From contig JAHJVE010000017.1 of the NCBI GenBank assembly GCA_018828385.1, forward strand, positions 62,001 to 126,000: DNA of 64,000 bases, written 5' to 3'. This DNA comes from Gammaproteobacteria bacterium. GTDB lineage: Bacteria > Pseudomonadota > Gammaproteobacteria > Burkholderiales > Rhodocyclaceae. Below the pieces are notes generated by a model that saw only the letters and a list, made by a program, of their open reading frames with translations, did no database searches and was not told the origin of the DNA. Positions 27,571 through 37,775 of the stretch are shown one piece after another (position 1 is the first letter of the stretch; each line of letters begins with the position of its first letter). The translations under genes and the position numbers were made by a program.

Positions 27571-27607
27571 TTTCAAAATTGGCCAAAATTTCCGGTTGAC
27601 CGTAGGA
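27571..27607 (+). repeat. Dispersed repeat, full copy upstream of the DUF1415 gene
   Basis: TTTCAAAATTGGCCAAAATT is followed by TCCGGTTGACCGTAGGA. The left half contains the palindrome-like AATTGGCCAAAATT. Its core end faces the stop of the next minus-strand gene. Confidence 0.88.
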
Positions 27608-27661
27608 GTCAGAAAAATACCGGCAAAAAGCCGGAGGGCGAGCCTCGCCGAAACCGCTTGC

Positions 27662-28228
27662 CTATTTTTTCAGCAGCGGCGCGGCAATTTTCGGCCCCTC
27701 AGCCGGCCTGCCCGTCGGTATCGGTTGCACCGGCTGCTGCGGATGGAAATGCGGGCCTTGCGGGTAGGCGGGGGCGACGACGGGAACGTTGGTCGGTGGC
27801 GGGCGGACCAGGTTGCGACAGGCCGCTTCCATTTGCGTGCGCTGGCTGGCCTCGAGAACCATTTGCCCGACCTTGTGCAGGCATTCATCGGTATCGCCGT
27901 AGGCCGGTGGCGGGGGGCTGGCGTTGGCGGTCGGCAACGGCTGGCTGACGCCAGGCTGTCGCGCACGTTCCGCCGCTTGGTTGGCGCGTTGCGCCGCCTC
28001 GCGTTTGTCGACGAAAGCACGCATCCGTTCAACGTCGAGTTCGGCGGCCCGGCGGGCGGCTTCGGAAACGTATTCATCCGGGCGCACGGCGATCGTGCTG
28101 CTGCTCGTCGCGCAGGGCGCGTTGGCAATCTCGGTTTGCCCATTGGCCAGGCGGCATTTGTAGATTTCGGCGCCGGCCGGCGCTGGCAGCGCGATCAGGG
28201 CAGCGATGGCGATAAATATTTTCAACAT
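27662..28228 (-). CDS. Exported DUF4124-type protein
   Basis: A 188-residue secreted protein with a signal peptide (MLKIFIAIAALIALPAPAGA), then the DUF4124 pattern (EIYKCRLANGQTEIANAPC), an Ala/Arg/Glu helical stretch and a Pro-rich tail. DUF4124 proteins are small periplasmic or envelope proteins of unknown function in betaproteobacteria. ATG 28228 is the signal-peptide start; the frame extends 12 codons upstream without support. Confidence 0.8.
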   Translation of the reverse strand: MLKIFIAIAALIALPAPAGAEIYKCRLANGQTEIANAPCATSSSTIAVRPDEYVSEAARRAAELDVERMRAFVDKREAAQRANQAAERARQPGVSQPLPTANASPPPPAYGDTDECLHKVGQMVLEASQRTQMEAACRNLVRPPPTNVPVVAPAYPQGPHFHPQQPVQPIPTGRPAEGPKIAAPLLKK

Positions 28229-28300
28229 GGCCGGATTATTCACCAAAAACGGTGTTCTGCCCATTTCCCCCGCCGCGTCGGGGATGCGTCTGCTGGCCGG

Positions 28301-29182
28301 TCAGGAGGCCAGTGGATCGCCTTCCGCTTCAGCCTGGCGGGCGGCCAGGACCTGCTCCTCGGGGGCGCCGATGCGCTCGAGCAGATTGCTGTGGCCGATG
28401 TGCAGCAAGGCTTCGATCTCCCGATAGTCATCCGGCAAGGCGGCGTCGTTCCAGCCATTGGCGGAGTGCCGGGCCAGGTTGACCGCGAGCTTGACGTTCC
28501 TGACATTGGCTACCTCGGCATCGGCCGGATCGAGCAGTGAACAGAGCAGTGGCGGCAGTCCCCAGTGGGTGATCAGTTCGACGGCGATTTGGTCGAGCGG
28601 GGCGCCGAAAACCTCCTCCTGGATCTGGCTGCTGCGCCGCCCCGGTTCGCTGGCCAGGCGCTCCTTGGCACGGATGGCGAGGTTGGGGGCAAAGCACCAC
28701 AGAAGGATTTCGACCAGGTCATGGAGCAGCGCCGCCATGGCGATTTCATCGAAACTCACGTTCTGGCGCAGCAAGGCCCAGTCGCGGGCCCATTGCGAAG
28801 CGGCGCGGGATCGGGCAATGACCTTGAGCAGGCCGAGCATGGCCTTCGGGTAGCCCTTGAGCTGCTGCTCGAGGATGGGCGGATCCTGGATGCTGTCGTA
28901 GAAATTCTGCGTGCCGATCATCACCAGCGAACGTTCGATGGTCGTGATGTCGGCCGACTGTCGGCGCGAGCGGTTGGCCTGCATGTACTGGAACAGGCGC
29001 AGGGTCATGAGCGGATCGTGGGCAATGACCGTGGCCAGCTTGCGGGTATTGATCGTGTTCGCCGTTTCGCGCAATTCGGCGAGTTGGTGAACCGTATGGC
29101 GGAGGACCGGGACTTCAATGCTCTTGAAGTGATCGACCCAGGGGGCGACGCCCGGGAAGGGAAAATCGATCATCAAGGTCAT
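28301..29182 (-). CDS. HDOD domain protein
   Basis: A 293-residue single-domain HDOD protein (about 20-230). Typical segments are KLATVIAHDPLMTLRLFQYM, ERSLVMIGTQNFYDSI and FDEIAMAALLHDLVEILLWC. It is followed on the same strand by genes of unrelated function and preceded 20 bases upstream by the double-receiver gene, so the two may form a signalling pair. Confidence 0.82.
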   Translation of the reverse strand: MTLMIDFPFPGVAPWVDHFKSIEVPVLRHTVHQLAELRETANTINTRKLATVIAHDPLMTLRLFQYMQANRSRRQSADITTIERSLVMIGTQNFYDSIQDPPILEQQLKGYPKAMLGLLKVIARSRAASQWARDWALLRQNVSFDEIAMAALLHDLVEILLWCFAPNLAIRAKERLASEPGRRSSQIQEEVFGAPLDQIAVELITHWGLPPLLCSLLDPADAEVANVRNVKLAVNLARHSANGWNDAALPDDYREIEALLHIGHSNLLERIGAPEEQVLAARQAEAEGDPLAS

Positions 29183-29202
29183 GGCCGTAAACCTTTCTTC
29201 AC

Positions 29203-30018
29203 TCAGGCGTTGAACAGCTGTTTCAGGAATTTCTCGACATAGGCCGGCCGTATCGGCTTGACGACGTAACCGCGGGCGCCGAGTCCGGCCGCTTGCTGGA
29301 CGATGGTCCGCGAGGTGTCGCCGGTAACCATGACCACGGACGTTTTCGGGCTGGCCGCGACGATTCTGGGGAGGGCTTCGAGGCCGCCCAGGATGGGCAT
29401 GTTGACGTCGAGAAACAGCACGGTCGGTTGGTAGTTCGTGGCCGCCCGGATGGCTTCCTCGCCATTCGCCGCCTGGCCGACGACCTGCAGGCCGAGTTCG
29501 GTGAGCAGCCCTTTGAGCAGCAGGCGAATCGAGCTGTTGTCGTCGGCGATGACGGCTGTCGGCTGGCGGCCCGGGGTTTTGCTGGCCTTCTCTGCCACCG
29601 GCTGGGGTGCCGGCGAATTGACGGCAGCTTCCGGCTGGTTTTCCGGCGAAGCCCGGCGACGGGTTTCGCGAACCTGCTGCAGTTCGTCGATCACCTGTTT
29701 CTGACCGAAGGGCTTGCGCAGGAAGCCGGCAGCGCCGGCATCGGCGGCTTTGGTCTCGAGACCGGGCGCTTCCGAGGCGGAGATGAACAAGACGTCGATT
29801 TGGGGAAACAGCGAGTTGATTTCGCTCAGGATGTCGAGGCCGTCCCGGCCCGGCAAAAGGTAGTCGAGACAGACGATTTCTGGTGCCAGCGTGCGGATCG
29901 CATCAATGACGCCATTGCCATCTTCCAGCGCCCCGACAACCTCATAGCCCTGGCTGGACAGCAGGGCAGTCAGCAGGTCTCGCATCGAGGCATTGTCATC
30001 AACAATCAGAACGCGCAT
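29203..30018 (-). CDS. Double-receiver response regulator (REC-REC)
   Basis: A 271-residue protein with two CheY-like receiver domains: REC1 (about 1-120; MRVLIVDDNASMRDLL, acceptor in VCLDYLLPGRDG) and REC2 (about 150-270; AVIADDNSSIRLLLKGLL, acceptor in LFLDVNMPILGG). A Pro/Ala linker joins them, and no output domain is present. It may act as a phosphate relay or bind a partner. The HDOD gene 20 bases downstream is a candidate partner. Confidence 0.9.
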   Translation of the reverse strand: MRVLIVDDNASMRDLLTALLSSQGYEVVGALEDGNGVIDAIRTLAPEIVCLDYLLPGRDGLDILSEINSLFPQIDVLFISASEAPGLETKAADAGAAGFLRKPFGQKQVIDELQQVRETRRRASPENQPEAAVNSPAPQPVAEKASKTPGRQPTAVIADDNSSIRLLLKGLLTELGLQVVGQAANGEEAIRAATNYQPTVLFLDVNMPILGGLEALPRIVAASPKTSVVMVTGDTSRTIVQQAAGLGARGYVVKPIRPAYVEKFLKQLFNA

Positions 30019-30128
30019 TCAGAACTTCCCGGCAGTTTCGTTGGGGCCATGTTATGTGCGATTTGGTCAAATCGCTGGCGACGCTTATGTTAGCCGCGAA
30101 AAGGGAGAAATGGACAGACGCAAATCAA

Positions 30129-30151
30129 AACGCCTCCAAGTCGGAGGCGTT
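30129..30151 (-). terminator. Hairpin terminator downstream of cysN
   Basis: A 9-bp perfect stem AACGCCTCC/GGAGGCGTT with a 5-base loop. Read on the minus strand it is followed by TTGATTTG. A repeat copy lies between the cysN stop and this hairpin, so the repeat should be part of the cysDN transcript. Confidence 0.75.
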
Positions 30152-30190
30152 TTCGATTTTGGCCGTTTTTTACGGTTGACCGTAGCAATG
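30151..30190 (+). repeat. Dispersed repeat, full copy 3' of cysN
   Basis: TTTCGATTTTGGCCGTTTTT is followed by TACGGTTGACCGTAGCAATG. The core end lies three bases from the cysN stop codon. Confidence 0.93.
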
Positions 30191-30192
30191 CC

Positions 30193-31461
30193 TTACAAAA
30201 TCATCCCGGCGCCGACCGTGTTGTTGTTGCTTTCATCGATGATGATGAAAGCGCCGGTTCCCCGGTTTTCCAGGTAGGGGTCGGCGAACAGCGGTTGGGC
30301 GAGCTTGAAGGTGACTTGGGCGATGTCGTTCATGGCCAGCTTTTCGGCCGGCACCTTTTCCAGCGTGTTCACGTCGAGGCGATGGTCGATGGCGGCCAGT
30401 TTGGCCTTGCTGTCGCGCGTCGTGTGGCGGATCAGGTAGGTGCGGGCGCGGTCCATCGGGGCTTCGGCCATCCAGCAGACGGTGGCTTCGATCTGCTTTA
30501 CCGCCGCCGGCACTTCGCTCGACTTGACGATCATGTCGCCGCGCGAGGTGTCGATTTCGTCGGCGAGCAGGATGGTGACCGATTGCTCGGTGACGGCTTC
30601 GGGAATATTGACGCCGCCGATCTGAATGGCCTTGACCGTCGAGGTCAGGCCGCTGGGCAGCACGGTGACGGCGTCGCCGACTTTCAGGCTGCCGGCTTCG
30701 ACGCGGCCCATGAAGCCGCGGTAGTCGTGCAGGTCCGGGTTGGCGGAATCCTGCGGGCGACAGACGTACTGGACCGGGAAGCGGAACTTTTCGGTGTGTT
30801 CGGTGTGGGCGCCCGGCGTTTCTTCGAGGATTTCAAGCAGGGTCGGGCCGTCGTACCAGTTCAGGCAGTCGCCGCGGTCGACGATCATGTCGCCGTTGAG
30901 GGCCGAGAGCGGAATGAAGCGGACGTCCTCGATGCCGAGCTTGCTGGCGAATTCCAGGTAGTCGGCCTTGATCTTTTCGTAGGTGGCCTGGGAATAATCG
31001 ACGAGGTCCATCTTGTTGATCGCCACCAGCAGGTGCGGGATGCCGACCAGCGAGGCAAGTTTGGAGTGACGCCGGGTCTGGGTCAGGATGCCCTTGCGCG
31101 CATCGATGAGGATGATGGCGAGGTTGGCGGTGGACGCGGCGGTGACCATGTTGCGGGTGTACTGCTCGTGGCCCGGCGCGTCGGCGATGATGTATTTGCG
31201 CGTGCCGGTCGAGAAATAGCGGTAGGCGACGTCGATGGTGATGCCCTGTTCGCGCTCGGCTTGCAGGCCGTCGGTGAGCAGCGACAGGTCAACCGCGCCC
31301 ATGCCGCGCTTTTCCGAGGTCTTGGTGATGGCAGAGAGCGTGTCGGCGAGGATGGTCTTGGTGTCGAACAGCAGGCGGCCGATCAGGGTGCTCTTGCCGT
31401 CATCGACGCTGCCGCAGGTCAGGAAGCGCAGCAGGCCGTGGTCTTCAACTTGGGCGGTCAT
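30193..31461 (-). CDS. cysN: Sulfate adenylyltransferase subunit 1 (CysN)
   Basis: CysN is the GTPase subunit of ATP sulfurylase; with CysD it activates sulfate to APS. The 422-residue protein has the P-loop GSVDDGKSTLIGRLL, an EF-Tu-like switch (DAPGHEQYTRNM) and the NKMDLVDY motif. It has no fused APS kinase, in line with an APS reductase route at 52.7 kb. It overlaps cysD by one base. Confidence 0.96.
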   Translation of the reverse strand: MTAQVEDHGLLRFLTCGSVDDGKSTLIGRLLFDTKTILADTLSAITKTSEKRGMGAVDLSLLTDGLQAEREQGITIDVAYRYFSTGTRKYIIADAPGHEQYTRNMVTAASTANLAIILIDARKGILTQTRRHSKLASLVGIPHLLVAINKMDLVDYSQATYEKIKADYLEFASKLGIEDVRFIPLSALNGDMIVDRGDCLNWYDGPTLLEILEETPGAHTEHTEKFRFPVQYVCRPQDSANPDLHDYRGFMGRVEAGSLKVGDAVTVLPSGLTSTVKAIQIGGVNIPEAVTEQSVTILLADEIDTSRGDMIVKSSEVPAAVKQIEATVCWMAEAPMDRARTYLIRHTTRDSKAKLAAIDHRLDVNTLEKVPAEKLAMNDIAQVTFKLAQPLFADPYLENRGTGAFIIIDESNNNTVGAGMIL

Positions 31462-32390
31462 CAGAAGTAACCCTCTTTCTTGCGTTGTTCCATGGAGGCG
31501 TCGCTGGTCTGGTCGTCCAGGCGGGTAGCGCCGCGCTCGGTGATGGTGGTGGTGGCGGTTTCGAAAACGATCTTGCTGACGTCGTCGGCATCCGATTCGA
31601 CCGGGGCCGTACAGGAAATGTCGCCGACGGTGCGGAAACGCACCTGCAGGTCGATGATCTCTTCACCCGGCTTGGACGGGTTGGCGACTCCGCCACCGAC
31701 CAGCGGCACGTTGACCGGCACGATGGCGCCCTGGCGCATGGCGACCGGGCGGGTGTGGGCGAAATAGATGCTCGGCAGTTCCAGGCCTTCGCGCTCGATG
31801 TATTGCCAGACGTCCATTTCCGTCCAGTTCGAGATCGGGAAGGCGCGGATGTTCTCGCCCTTGTGGCTGCGGGCGTTGTACAGGCTCCATAGTTCCGGGC
31901 GCTGGTTCTTCGGGTCCCACTGGCCGAATTCGTCGCGGAAACTGAAGATGCGTTCCTTGGCGCGGGCCTTTTCCTCATCGCGACGGGCGCCGCCGATGCA
32001 GGCGTCGAAGCCGAATTCTTCGATGGCTTCGAGCAGGGTCACCGACTGGTGCTTGTTGCGCGATTCGCCTTCGTGCTTCAGCACCACGGTGCCGCGCTTC
32101 ATCGAGTCTTCAACGGAACGGACGATCAGCCGCTCGCCGAGTTCGGCCGCGCGCTTGTCGCGGAAGGCGACGACTTCCTTGTAGTTGTGGCCGGTGTCGA
32201 TATGCATGAGCGGAAAGGGGAACTTGCCCGGGCGGAAGGCTTTTTCGGCCAGGCGCAGCATGCAGATCGAGTCCTTGCCGCCGGAAAACAGCAGCACCGG
32301 GTTGGAACACTGGCCTGCCACTTCGCGCATGATGTGGATGGCTTCGGCCTCGAGCCAGTCGAGGTGAGAGAGGGTGGAACGTTGGGTCAT
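31461..32390 (-). CDS. cysD: Sulfate adenylyltransferase subunit 2 (CysD)
   Basis: CysD is the ATP pyrophosphatase-type catalytic subunit of ATP sulfurylase. The 309-residue protein has the PP-loop LLFSGGKDSICMLRLA and HIDTGHNYKEVVAFRD. ATG 32390 (MTQRSTLSHLDW) is the family start; the frame extends 13 codons upstream. It is the first gene of cysDN and divergent from sodC. Confidence 0.96.
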   Translation of the reverse strand: MTQRSTLSHLDWLEAEAIHIMREVAGQCSNPVLLFSGGKDSICMLRLAEKAFRPGKFPFPLMHIDTGHNYKEVVAFRDKRAAELGERLIVRSVEDSMKRGTVVLKHEGESRNKHQSVTLLEAIEEFGFDACIGGARRDEEKARAKERIFSFRDEFGQWDPKNQRPELWSLYNARSHKGENIRAFPISNWTEMDVWQYIEREGLELPSIYFAHTRPVAMRQGAIVPVNVPLVGGGVANPSKPGEEIIDLQVRFRTVGDISCTAPVESDADDVSKIVFETATTTITERGATRLDDQTSDASMEQRKKEGYF

Positions 32391-32594
32391 TGCTTGGGGA
32401 ATCCGCTGGGATTGTCGAATGCTGCGCATTGTAGCAAAGCGCTTAATATTCTTTTAAGAACAAATGTACATTGCGTTATTTCAAAAAAACATAAAGCGAT
32501 ACATGGAGTTCTTGAACCATCTTTACGGATGCTGGTCGGAATATCAATTTGGGATATTCTTCGGCTCGACTCGTCATTGTTCAGGAGCTGGTTC

Positions 32595-33113
32595 ATGCAA
32601 TTCCGTTTCGCCACCGCCTTGAGTGTGGTTTCGCTTGCCTTGCTCGGGGCCTGTTCGACACCGAACGTGGGGGCGTCTGCACGCGCCGAATTGCTGGCCC
32701 GCTCGGGGAGCGCGGTTGCCGGCACGGTCAGTTTTTCGGAAACCGACGGTCGCCTGCGCGTTGTCGCCAACGTGACGGGGCTGACGCCCGGCGAGCACGG
32801 TTTTCATGTGCATGAGGTGGGCGATTGCAGTGCACCGGACGGCACCAGCGCGAAGGGACATTTCAATCCGGGCGGCAATGCGCACGGCCATTTCGCCAGT
32901 GGCGATCATCACGGCGGCGATCTGCCCAGTTTGCTAGCCAATGCGCAGGGCGTCGCGCGATACATTGCCGAATTGCGCGGCCTGAGCTTGCGCGGCCCGA
33001 CCGGCGTGATCGGGCGCAGCGTCGTGATCCATGCCGATGCCGACGACTACACGTCGCAACCGGCCGGCAACTCGGGCCGGCGCGTTGCTTGCGGGGTGAT
33101 CGTGGCGTACTGA
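32595..33113 (+). CDS. sodC: Cu/Zn superoxide dismutase, lipoprotein
   Basis: The periplasmic enzyme that dismutates superoxide. The 172-residue precursor has a lipoprotein signal (lipobox LLGAC) and the metal ligands in HGFHVHEVGDC and GHFASGDHHGGDLP, plus the active-site Arg in GNSGRRVACGVI. ATG 32595 follows AGGAG by seven bases. It is divergent from cysDN and convergent with fumC. Confidence 0.94.
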   Translation: MQFRFATALSVVSLALLGACSTPNVGASARAELLARSGSAVAGTVSFSETDGRLRVVANVTGLTPGEHGFHVHEVGDCSAPDGTSAKGHFNPGGNAHGHFASGDHHGGDLPSLLANAQGVARYIAELRGLSLRGPTGVIGRSVVIHADADDYTSQPAGNSGRRVACGVIVAY

Positions 33114-33130
33114 ATTCCGGCTCCGCCCGG

Positions 33131-33170
33131 ATTTCATTTTTGGCCGTTTTTCCCGGTTGACCGTAGCAAT
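33131..33170 (+). repeat. Dispersed repeat, full copy between sodC and fumC
   Basis: ATTTCATTTTTGGCCGTTTT is followed by TCCCGGTTGACCGTAGCAAT. The core end faces the fumC stop, 12 bases away. Confidence 0.94.
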
Positions 33171-33181
33171 CGGCTTTGCCG

Positions 33182-34585
<1,404 letters not shown>

Positions 34586-34727
34586 GGCCAACTCCTCCCG
34601 GTTGCGCGGCCGGGTAATCAATACGCATCCGGCCTACCTGTTCGAGTCGCCGGCGGCAGGGAAGTTCGGTCGGAATTGCTTTGCCCCCTACGCTCGCGGA
34701 TATATACAATCAAAGATCAGGAACATG

Positions 34728-37682
34728 ATGGAGCGGCGCTTGAAATCGAAGTCCTCGAAAATTGCCCGGGACGGGTCCGATGGGGTTGATGGTCGCGGCC
34801 GTGGTGGCCTGGCGAGCCGCCGGACGCTGCACCTCACTGCTGCGCTGCTGGTCTTCGTCGGCCTGGCGCTGGCTGCCTTCTTCGCGGAAAAGATCAATCG
34901 CGAGCAATTCGCCTCGGCTGAACGCGCCGAGGTTCTGCATGCTCTGACCGTCGTGCGCGATGCGCTCGAAGGCGATCTCAATAGCGACATTCAACTGGTT
35001 CGTGGGCTGATCGGCGTCATCGCCCTCAACCCGGAACTCGACCAGAAACGTTTCGAGACGGCCGTCCGGCCGCTGTTCGCCGGGCGCACACATCTGCGCA
35101 ATATCGTAGCCGCGCCGGACATGGTCATTCGCTGGGTGTACCCCATGCAAGGCAACGAAAAGGCCGTCGGGCTGAATTATCGGACAACGCCGAGTCAGGT
35201 CGATGCCGCCGAGCAGGCCCGGATATCGCGCCAGATCGTGCTCGCCGGGCCGCTTACGCTCGTTCAGGGCGGCGTCGGTCTGGTCGCCCGTCTGCCGGTC
35301 TATTTGCCTGGCAATCGGGGTGAGGAGTATTTCTGGGGCCTGGTCAGCGCGGTGATCGATGTCGACAAACTGTTCGCCAGCAGCGGTCTGACCGACGCCG
35401 CGCTGCCGGTCGACATTGCCATTCGCGGCCGGGATGCCAGGGGCGCCGAGGGCGAGGTGTTTTTCGGGCGGCCCGGGCTGTTCGATGCCGATCCGGTTCT
35501 GGCCACCATCCACCTGCCGCACGGTTCCTGGCAGATAGCCGCGACGCCGCGCGCCGGCTGGCGGGCGGAACCGGACAACCTGTCGTCGCTGCGCCTGGGT
35601 TTCGCCCTCGTTGCCCTCATGGTGACGGGCGCTTTCGCTCTGCTCTGGCGCTCCTTCAACCGTGCCTCGCAAGCGACCGAGCGGGCCGAGGCGGCACGGC
35701 GGCGCCTTTCCGCCAGCCTCGAAAACACCCCCAACGTTGCCGTTCAGTGGCTGGATTCCCGGGGGCGGGTGATCTACTGGAATCCGGCTTCCGAAAAACT
35801 GTTCGGCTGGCGTTCCGACGAGGCCCTGGGGCGCTCGCTGGCGCAACTCCTTTTTACGGGTGAAGAGGACGTGCCATGCCTCAACGATCTGGCGGCGGTG
35901 GCGGCTACCGGCAAGGTGCTGGCCCCGACCGAATACCGGGTGGACACGCGCAGCGGCGAGCCGCGCTGGGTGGAGTCGACGGCTTTCGTCATTCCCGGCG
36001 AGGGCGATTCGCCGCAGGTCCTGGTCTGCATGGATGTGGACATCACCGAGCGCAAGCTGGCCGAACAAAAAGTGGCGGATTTCAATCGCGATTTCGAGGC
36101 TTTCCTCAATCAGACCACCGATTTCATCTATTTCAAGGATGCCGCCAGCCGCTTCCGCTTCTGTAGCCAGACCCTCGCCGACATTACCGGGCACGCCAGT
36201 TGGCGCGACCTGATCGGCAAGCACGACCGCGAGGTCTTCCCGCCCGATACGGCGCGCCTTTACGATGAGGAGGAGGTTTCGGTGTTCAGGGAGGGGAAAC
36301 CCTTGCTGGCCAAGATCGAACCGTATTACGACGTCGATGGCGAACTCGGTTACGTCGAAACCAACAAGTGGCCGCTGTTTGACGATAGCCAAAAGGTCGT
36401 CGGCCTGTTCGGCATCAGTCGCGACATCACCGAGCGCGTGCTCAACGAGAATGAACTCAAGCAGCACCGTCTGCACCTGGAGGAACTGGTGGCCCAGCGC
36501 ACCGGCGAGCTGGCTGTCGCCAAGGAGGCGGCCGAGGCGGCCAACGTGGCGAAGAGCGCCTTCCTGGCCAACATGTCGCACGAGATCCGGACGCCGCTCA
36601 ACGCCATCACCGGCATGGCCCACCTGATCCGGCGCAACGGCCTGGAAGCCGGGCAGATGGAGCGCCTCGACCGGCTGGAGCTGGCCGGCGAGCACCTGCT
36701 GGAAATCATCAACGCCATCCTCGATCTGTCGAAGATCGAGGCCGGCAAATTCACGCTCGAGGAGGCGCCGCTCAGGGTGGCGTCCATTCTGGGCAATGTC
36801 GCCTCGATCATGGGCGAGCGTGCTCAGGCCAAATATCTCGTCCTCGCTGTCGAGTCCGGGCCGGCCCTGCCGCCGCTGCTCGGCGACCAGACCCGCCTGC
36901 AGCAGGCGCTGCTCAACTACGTCGGCAATGCCATCAAGTTCACCGACAAGGGCCGCATAACATTGCGCGTCAGCATGCGCGACGAGGATGCCGACAGCGT
37001 CGCGCTGCGTTTCGAAGTCGAGGATACCGGGATCGGCATCGCCGAGGATGATCTGGGGCGGCTGTTCGGGGCTTTCGAGCAGGCCGACAATTCGACGACG
37101 CGCAAATATGGCGGCACCGGGCTGGGTCTCGCCATCACGCGCAAGCTGGCCAAGCTCATGGGCGGCGATGCCGGTGCGACCAGCCGGGTCGGGCAGGGCA
37201 GCACTTTCTGGCTGAGCGCCCGCCTTCGGAAGGTGGCCGAGCACCCCGGTCCGCTCGCCATCGGAAGCGACGAAAACGCCGCCGAAGCCTTGCGACACAA
37301 CTATCCGGCCAGCCGCATCCTGCTCGTCGAGGACGAGCCGATCAACCAGGAAATCGCCTTGGCCATGCTGGACGATGTCGGGCTGCTCGTCGATGTTGCC
37401 GACAACGGCATGGTGGCGCTGGACAAGTTCGGCCGCGAAAGCTACGACCTGATCCTGATGGACATGCAGATGCCGCAGATGGACGGCCTGACCGCCACCC
37501 GCCAGATTCGCGCCCTGCCGCAAGGCGGCGCCATCCCCATCCTGGCCATGACGGCCAACGCCTTCGCCGAGGACAAGGCACGCTGCCTTGAAGTCGGCAT
37601 GAACGACTTCATCGCCAAGCCGGTCGATCCGGGCCGGCTCTACGCGATGGTGTTGAAATGGCTGAGCCGGGCGGAAGGCTAG
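34728..37682 (+). CDS. Hybrid sensor kinase: CHASE-PAS-PAS-HisKA-HATPase-REC
   Basis: A 984-residue membrane hybrid kinase. After a basic start comes TM1 ([17 protein letters not shown]), a periplasmic CHASE domain (about 60-260), TM2 ([18 protein letters not shown]), two PAS domains ([38 protein letters not shown]), HisKA with [20 protein letters not shown], HATPase_c ([19 protein letters not shown]) and a receiver with acceptor Asp in [15 protein letters not shown] 34728 sits at proper spacing from AGGA. There is no Hpt domain in the protein, so an external one is expected. The ligand is unknown. Confidence 0.93.
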   Translation: MERRLKSKSSKIARDGSDGVDGRGRGGLASRRTLHLTAALLVFVGLALAAFFAEKINREQFASAERAEVLHALTVVRDALEGDLNSDIQLVRGLIGVIALNPELDQKRFETAVRPLFAGRTHLRNIVAAPDMVIRWVYPMQGNEKAVGLNYRTTPSQVDAAEQARISRQIVLAGPLTLVQGGVGLVARLPVYLPGNRGEEYFWGLVSAVIDVDKLFASSGLTDAALPVDIAIRGRDARGAEGEVFFGRPGLFDADPVLATIHLPHGSWQIAATPRAGWRAEPDNLSSLRLGFALVALMVTGAFALLWRSFNRASQATERAEAARRRLSASLENTPNVAVQWLDSRGRVIYWNPASEKLFGWRSDEALGRSLAQLLFTGEEDVPCLNDLAAVAATGKVLAPTEYRVDTRSGEPRWVESTAFVIPGEGDSPQVLVCMDVDITERKLAEQKVADFNRDFEAFLNQTTDFIYFKDAASRFRFCSQTLADITGHASWRDLIGKHDREVFPPDTARLYDEEEVSVFREGKPLLAKIEPYYDVDGELGYVETNKWPLFDDSQKVVGLFGISRDITERVLNENELKQHRLHLEELVAQRTGELAVAKEAAEAANVAKSAFLANMSHEIRTPLNAITGMAHLIRRNGLEAGQMERLDRLELAGEHLLEIINAILDLSKIEAGKFTLEEAPLRVASILGNVASIMGERAQAKYLVLAVESGPALPPLLGDQTRLQQALLNYVGNAIKFTDKGRITLRVSMRDEDADSVALRFEVEDTGIGIAEDDLGRLFGAFEQADNSTTRKYGGTGLGLAITRKLAKLMGGDAGATSRVGQGSTFWLSARLRKVAEHPGPLAIGSDENAAEALRHNYPASRILLVEDEPINQEIALAMLDDVGLLVDVADNGMVALDKFGRESYDLILMDMQMPQMDGLTATRQIRALPQGGAIPILAMTANAFAEDKARCLEVGMNDFIAKPVDPGRLYAMVLKWLSRAEG

Positions 37683-37706
37683 GCGTTTGTGGTGCTGGCC
37701 GCCCGG

Positions 37707-37762
37707 TTTCAGTTTTGGCCGCTTTTTCCGGTTGACCGTAGCAAGCCCGGTTGACCGTGGGA
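37707..37762 (+). repeat. Dispersed repeat, full copy plus a second partial core
   Basis: TTTCAGTTTTGGCCGCTTTT is followed by TCCGGTTGACCGTAGCAA (37707-37745), then directly by a second CCCGGTTGACCGTGG (37747-37761). This is the only tandem arrangement in the window, with the core facing the ycaO stop. Confidence 0.92.
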
Positions 37763-37775
37763 AGGTGAATTCCCG

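Noticed and set aside
34710..37523. A 937-codon minus-strand frame opposite the hybrid kinase
   Set aside because: It is a reverse-complement shadow; all sensor-kinase motifs are on the plus strand.
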